Shown here in pieces: positions 60,095 through 64,000 of a stretch of 64,000 nucleotides of DNA; the first letter of the stretch is position 1; each line of letters opens with the position of its first letter. Source of the stretch: Desulforapulum autotrophicum HRM2 (GTDB lineage: Bacteria; Desulfobacterota; Desulfobacteria; Desulfobacterales; Desulfobacteraceae); NCBI RefSeq assembly GCF_000020365.1, contig NC_012108.1, positions 1,240,001-1,304,000 on the forward strand, read 5' to 3'. The notes beneath the pieces are model-generated. The model had not been told where the DNA came from. It did no database searches and saw nothing but the letters and a program-made list of their open reading frames with translations. The translations under genes were made by a program, and so were the position numbers.

Positions 60095-61245
60095 ACCCCA
60101 TCCCTGTTCTGGTTGTAATCGTTGTACTTTGGGTTTTGCCCTGTCCTGCCATGGAAGGGAGTACGACTGGCGTGCAGAACGTTTCAAGGAGCGAGGCCGG
60201 ACAGATTCGTCAAAAGATGGCGGCAAAGCAGAGTGAGGTTGCGGCGTTCACCGAAAAAGAGACTGCTATGATTGAGGGGCTCAACGAGATAGAGGTGGCC
60301 CTTAATCATATGGGGACTGCCATTTCTGATGTGAAAAAGGATCTGCAAACGGTTAAAACCCAGATGTCCAGCGTCATGGACGAGAAAAAAGTCCTGGCCG
60401 CCACCATTGATAAAAACAGCGATTATGTGGGGACAAGACTCAGGGCGCTTTACCAGGTGAAGATGATCGGGCGGATGGGACTAACCTCCATGCCCGACTC
60501 CATGTTTGATTTCTTTCTTCAGCAGAACGCCCTTGAAAAAATTCTTGCCCAGGACTTTGAACTCATGGACCGTCATATGGCGGACATGGAAGCCCTGGCT
60601 GCCCAGTCCCGGGAATTTTCTGCCCTGGAAAAGGAGAAACAACGACTTGAGGCAAGCCTTGTCGAACAGATGCGAGTCAAGAAAAAGGAGGGTGAACGAC
60701 GAAGAATCATTCTCGAGGAAATACAAAAGAAAAAACGACTTGGGCTTGCAGCTGTTGCATCCTTGAAAGCGGCGGCAGAAGCACTTGGAAAAAAAATGGT
60801 TGTTTTCCAGGCTGGCCCCCCTGGGAACAAGGAAGGGTTCTCTCTGTTCCAGGGTCGTCTTGGGATGCCTGTGAACGGGCCCATCATTACACCCTATGGA
60901 CCTTCCCGGAATAGTAACTACTCCTCCTTCACATTTGAGGCAGGAATTGATATAAGGGCAGACAAGGGTGACCCTGTACGATCGGTATTTAAGGGCGAGG
61001 TCATATATGCCGAATGGCTCAAAGGGTATGGAAACCTGATGATTATCAACCATGGAGATAATTTTTATACCCTGTATGCCCATGTTGAAGAGTTTTTCAA
61101 AAAAAAAGGCGAACGGGTTGATACTGACGAGGTTATTGCATTGGCAGGCGATACTGGATCCATCAAAGGGACCTGCCTTCACTTTGAGGTGAGGCACCAT
61201 GGACGACCGGTGGATCCAATGAAATGGCTCAAAAAAGGAGCGTGA
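60058..61245 (+). CDS. envC: EnvC-like murein hydrolase activator with degenerate M23 domain
   Basis: Exported activator regulated by FtsEX. From ATG 60058 (inside the end of ftsX) the product is 395 residues: leader helix (LVVIVVLWVLPCPA), long coiled coil (about 45-245), then an M23/LytM domain. The LytM active site is altered: the first zinc His of HxGxD is Glu (EAGIDI), and the first His of the HxH motif is Cys (CLHFEV); Asp, the YAH His and the last His remain. E. coli EnvC is likewise an inactive LytM that activates amidases, so I infer an activator rather than a hydrolase. Gene order ftsE-ftsX-envC supports this. Confidence 0.9.
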   Translation: MLFLVKTVLKILNPIPVLVVIVVLWVLPCPAMEGSTTGVQNVSRSEAGQIRQKMAAKQSEVAAFTEKETAMIEGLNEIEVALNHMGTAISDVKKDLQTVKTQMSSVMDEKKVLAATIDKNSDYVGTRLRALYQVKMIGRMGLTSMPDSMFDFFLQQNALEKILAQDFELMDRHMADMEALAAQSREFSALEKEKQRLEASLVEQMRVKKKEGERRRIILEEIQKKKRLGLAAVASLKAAAEALGKKMVVFQAGPPGNKEGFSLFQGRLGMPVNGPIITPYGPSRNSNYSSFTFEAGIDIRADKGDPVRSVFKGEVIYAEWLKGYGNLMIINHGDNFYTLYAHVEEFFKKKGERVDTDEVIALAGDTGSIKGTCLHFEVRHHGRPVDPMKWLKKGA

Positions 61246-61246
61246 A

Positions 61247-62617
61247 ATGTTCAAGACAGTAAAAAAAGGAATCAGGCTGTGGCTGCCTGTGATTGCATTT
61301 GCCCTTGTTTTAATCGTGGGAGCGGGTTTCTACAGTTCCCCCATGGCCGGGGATGAGAAAACCTATCAGTCGTTAAAGCTTTTTTCCGAGGTTCTGGAGG
61401 AGATTGAGGCCAACTATGTTGACCCGGTGGACAGTGAAAAGCTGATTCAGAACGCAATCAAGGGGATGGTATCAAGCCTTGATCCCCACTCCACCTTTAT
61501 GCCGCCCGAGGCCTTTGACGAGCTCCAGGACGATACAAAGGGAGAATTCGGCGGCATCGGCATTGTCATCACCATGAAGGACGGAATCCTTGTGGTTATT
61601 TCTCCCATTGAGGGGACCCCTGCGTACCAGGCCGGGATAATGGCCGGGGATGTGATTGTTAAGATAGACGGCGTGAGCACCCGGGACATGGCGCTGTGGG
61701 AGAGCGTTAAGATGATGAGGGGGCCAAGGGGAGAGACGGTTACCCTCACCGTGGTCAGGGATGGCGTGCCTGAATCCCTGGATTTTGCTTTAAAACGCGA
61801 CATCATTCCAATGGAGAGCGTCAGGAGTACCACCCTCAAACCGGGCATCGGCTATGTCTGGATTACTAATTTTAGAGCCAATACAGCAGAGGATGTGCAA
61901 AAGGCCCTGGAGGAACTTGAGTCAGGGCCTGTTCCCCTCAAAGGGCTGGTCGTGGATTTGAGAAATAACCCGGGCGGACTTTTAAATCAGGCAAACGAGG
62001 TGTCGGATCTTTTCCTCGATCAGGGCATCATTGTTTCCATCAAGGGCCGGCTGGAGCAGCATACCGAGGTGTTTGAGGCCCATCCAAATTTAAAACCACG
62101 ACATTATCCCATGGTTGTTCTGATCAACGGTGGAAGCGCCAGTGCCTCGGAAATCGTTGCCGGTGCCCTCCAGGATCATCGGCGGGCATTGATCCTTGGC
62201 ACCACTTCATTTGGCAAAGGGTCGGTCCAGACGGTAAAACCCCTCAAGGACGGATTCGGTTTAAAGTATACCATTGCCCGATACTACACCCCAAGCGGCC
62301 GGTCAATCCAGGCCGAAGGGATCAAGCCTGACATTGAAGTGCCTTTTTCCCTCATGGAGGACAAGGTGGAGAAAAAGGCTGAAACCGCCTTTGACAGGAT
62401 GATCCGGGAAAAGGATCTGAAAAACCACCTGGAACCTGAAAATGTGACTAAAAAACCGGGAACTGAGAGCAAGGAAACGGATCCGGCAACTCCTGCCCAG
62501 GGATTGATCAGCCTTGACCGGCTCAACCATGATACCCAGGTACAGCGGGCATTGGACATCCTTGTCAGCTATGGGATTTTCAACACCTTGAACCAGGGCG
62601 TTGTTGGTACTGATTAG
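61247..62617 (+). CDS. ctpA: Carboxy-terminal processing protease (S41)
   Basis: Periplasmic serine protease, 456 residues. Signal/anchor at about 12-32, N-terminal helical domain, PDZ domain (about 95-180, GIGIVITMKDGILVVISPIEGTPAYQAGI), then the S41 core with Ser-Lys dyad: GGSASASEIVAGAL (Ser) and TTSFGKGSVQTVKPL (Lys). A charged C-terminal tail follows. Often found between envC and yibQ in proteobacteria. One base separates it from envC. Confidence 0.95.
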   Translation: MFKTVKKGIRLWLPVIAFALVLIVGAGFYSSPMAGDEKTYQSLKLFSEVLEEIEANYVDPVDSEKLIQNAIKGMVSSLDPHSTFMPPEAFDELQDDTKGEFGGIGIVITMKDGILVVISPIEGTPAYQAGIMAGDVIVKIDGVSTRDMALWESVKMMRGPRGETVTLTVVRDGVPESLDFALKRDIIPMESVRSTTLKPGIGYVWITNFRANTAEDVQKALEELESGPVPLKGLVVDLRNNPGGLLNQANEVSDLFLDQGIIVSIKGRLEQHTEVFEAHPNLKPRHYPMVVLINGGSASASEIVAGALQDHRRALILGTTSFGKGSVQTVKPLKDGFGLKYTIARYYTPSGRSIQAEGIKPDIEVPFSLMEDKVEKKAETAFDRMIREKDLKNHLEPENVTKKPGTESKETDPATPAQGLISLDRLNHDTQVQRALDILVSYGIFNTLNQGVVGTD

Positions 62618-62619
62618 GC

Positions 62620-63738
62620 ATGGCTGTAAAGAAAAAGACGGCAAAGCAAAGCACCGGCAAAGCTGCAAAAAAAACGGTGAAAAAAACGGTGAAAAAGGGG
62701 ACAAAGGCCGCCCGTGGCAGAGCGTCCGGGAAGATCTCCATTGCCAATGAGTTTAAAAAAATATCAACGGCGGTTATCGTCCTTGTCGGCGTGGTGGCCG
62801 TGCTTGCAATGGTTGCCGATTTATACATGGGCAGGCCTGTGGCTAAAAGAGAGGCTGCCCCTGTTGCCCGGACAACGCCTGACAGGCCGGAACCCGAGCC
62901 TGTCCAGTCAAAGAAACGTGTTTCCATAAAGCCTGAGCCTTCCAGAAAGCCGGATAAAAAGGCGACAACATCCCGGAAGCATCCGGTGTTTGAAGTGTTT
63001 GATGATTCCGATGAAACGCCGAAACAGAGGCCGGAACCCGCTGCGGTTCCGCCTGTGCTGCAGGATAAGACCCCACGGGTTGCCATTATCATTGACGACA
63101 TCGGATTTGACAAAAAGATATCCCTGGCCATCTCGGGGCTGGATCCCCATATTACCCTTTCCATCCTGCCCTACGCCCCCCACGCAAAGGCCATTGCCCT
63201 GTTACTCCATCAACGGGGGACAGAGACCCTTCTTCACCTTCCCATGGAGCCCATGGAGTACCCAAAGATTGACCCAGGGCCGGGTGCTCTTTTATCGACC
63301 ATGACACCGGACGAACTCCTTGACCAGCTTAGACTGGACCTTGACATCATTCCTTTTGTTGCAGGGGTCAACAACCACATGGGATCGCGGATGACCTCCC
63401 TTTCTCCCCAGATGAATCAGATTTTTACCGTTCTGAAGCAGCGCAATCTTTTTTTCATTGACAGCCTCACGGCAAAGGGATCCCTCTGCCGGCAGTCTGC
63501 CAGGCTTTTGAGGATTCCCTTTGCCCAGAGGGATGTGTTCCTGGATAATGTTCAGGATGCAGACTATATCAAAAAACAGCTGGCCCAGTTGCTGGCGGTT
63601 GCCCAACGTCATGGAACGGCCATTGGCATCGGGCATCCCTACAGAGCCACATACCTGACCCTTAAGTCGGAAATGGAACGGCTGAAAAAGAAGATACGAA
63701 TTGTCCCGGCATCCGCCCTGGTGGCGATTCCGGGATAG
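62620..63738 (+). CDS. Divergent polysaccharide deacetylase (YibQ-like) with lysine-rich N-terminal tail
   Basis: A 372-residue protein. Residues 1-45 are very rich in Lys/Ala/Thr (KKKTAKQSTGKAAKKTVKK type), then one transmembrane helix (about 52-70, STAVIVLVGVVAVLAMVADLY), a proline/charged linker, and a polysaccharide-deacetylase-2-type domain from about 150: RVAIIIDDIGFD, LSILPYAPHA, LHLPMEPMEY, NNHMGSRMT, ending GIGHPYRATYLTL. This is the YibQ/DUF610 family, periplasmic, precise substrate unknown. The histone-H1-like tail is in the cytoplasm and includes a duplicated AAAACGGTGAAAA run (62668-62697). Confidence 0.85.
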   Translation: MAVKKKTAKQSTGKAAKKTVKKTVKKGTKAARGRASGKISIANEFKKISTAVIVLVGVVAVLAMVADLYMGRPVAKREAAPVARTTPDRPEPEPVQSKKRVSIKPEPSRKPDKKATTSRKHPVFEVFDDSDETPKQRPEPAAVPPVLQDKTPRVAIIIDDIGFDKKISLAISGLDPHITLSILPYAPHAKAIALLLHQRGTETLLHLPMEPMEYPKIDPGPGALLSTMTPDELLDQLRLDLDIIPFVAGVNNHMGSRMTSLSPQMNQIFTVLKQRNLFFIDSLTAKGSLCRQSARLLRIPFAQRDVFLDNVQDADYIKKQLAQLLAVAQRHGTAIGIGHPYRATYLTLKSEMERLKKKIRIVPASALVAIPG

Positions 63739-63742
63739 CCTG

Positions 63743-64000
63743 TTACACCAGTTCTGCCACCAAGGCCACCCATTCCCCCTGGGTGGTGGTTTTGACAAGG
63801 GTAAAGCCGTTGTCTTCAAGGGCTGTCTTTACCCTTTCCTCCCAGGCAATGATAATGCCGGACAGGATGGCCCGGCCCCCGGGGGCAAGCCTTGAGTGTA
63901 TTTCGGGCAGGATGCTGATGATGACCTCGGCAAGGATATTGGCCACCACCAGATCAAATTTTTCATGGGGATAACGGTCAAGGGTGGTGCAGCGGATTTC
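63743..64000 (-). CDS. prmA: Ribosomal protein L11 methyltransferase, C-terminal part (5' end beyond window)
   Basis: The minus-strand frame is open from the window edge (EIRCTTLDRYPHEKFDLVVA) to TGA-type stop at 63743. VVANILAEVIISILPEIHSRLAPGGRAILSGII carries the NILA substrate motif and post-motif of PrmA, and EWVALVAELV is the usual C-terminus. PrmA trimethylates ribosomal protein L11. 85 C-terminal residues are visible. Convergent with the YibQ-like gene, 4 bases apart. Confidence 0.85.
   Translation of the reverse strand, partial: EIRCTTLDRYPHEKFDLVVANILAEVIISILPEIHSRLAPGGRAILSGIIIAWEERVKTALEDNGFTLVKTTTQGEWVALVAELV

Noticed and set aside
1-64000. CRISPR array, tRNA or rRNA genes, prophage or intact insertion sequence
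   Set aside because: No regularly spaced direct repeats, no tRNA-like TTCGANNC arms with acceptor stems, no transposase, integrase or phage genes seen.

Overview
The window looks like a chromosomal segment of a Gram-negative anaerobe, most likely a sulfate-reducing Desulfobacterota of the Desulfobacterium/Desulfobacter type. That assignment is an inference from gene content: ferrous-iron uptake (feoAB), indolepyruvate:ferredoxin oxidoreductase (iorAB), several sigma-54 two-component pairs, lipid A synthesis (lpxC), a type IV pilus alignment/secretin operon, a complete-looking type II secretion operon, and a LysR regulator resembling the selenium-metabolism group. I saw no rRNA, tRNA, CRISPR array, prophage or intact insertion sequence. 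Almost everything is housekeeping or envelope biology, densely packed with many 4-base start/stop overlaps.

Layout. 1-100: tail of an amidohydrolase. 112-400: a long imperfect palindrome. 676-1728 (-): tRNA-dihydrouridine synthase. 1840-6224 (+): an unusual Fur-FeoA-FeoA fusion, feoB, an SH3 protein and a TPR protein, closed by a strong terminator. 6620-9408 (-): NtrC-type regulator and histidine kinase, divergent from pilMNOPQ (9627-14804, +). 14805-15347 holds no confident gene but has several hairpins. 15348-20312 (-): PilW-like TPR lipoprotein, LysM protein, thrC, serS. 20479-21066 (+): 5-formyl-THF cyclo-ligase, convergent with a K+-channel/RCK gene. 22221-23851 (+): pcm, a YqaA-like membrane protein, a cysteine-cluster protein. 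23862-30964 (-): lpxC, DUF4390, ntrY-like, ntrX-like, rsmD, coaD, lysR, read in that order. 31162-37868 (+): comM, hslO, a His/Cys-rich protein, iorA, iorB, gspF. 38135-42014 (-): SNF2 helicase and SWIM-finger protein. 42140-54273 (-): gspG-H-I-J-K-L-M-N-C-D-E, yidD, TPR protein. 54614 to the end: SH3-anchor protein (+), ubiE (-), dnaJ and queD (+), pyrE (-), then ftsE-ftsX-envC-ctpA-yibQ (+) and the end of prmA (-).

How the genes work together. The T2SS operon carries every core part except the F platform protein, which sits alone about 5.7 kb beyond the operon's far end behind iorAB, and the prepilin peptidase, which is not in the window. The ftsEX-envC block is a cell-wall hydrolase control module: its M23 domain has lost key active-site residues, as in E. 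coli EnvC. The ntrX-like regulator has Pro in place of the central Thr of GAFTGA and a worn C-terminal helix-turn-helix, so it may no longer act through sigma-54.

The most unexpected signal is a family of about 44-bp palindromic repeats (consensus start TAACCGGCATGGCC) at 637-678, 52795-52837, 53790-53832 and 58257-58300. In three of the four copies the first three bases of the repeat are the stop codon of the preceding gene (dus, gspI, gspG), and at gspG/gspH and gspI/gspJ the repeat also holds the likeliest start codon of the next gene. Two larger, unrelated palindromes (112-400 and 43022-43185) look like miniature mobile elements.
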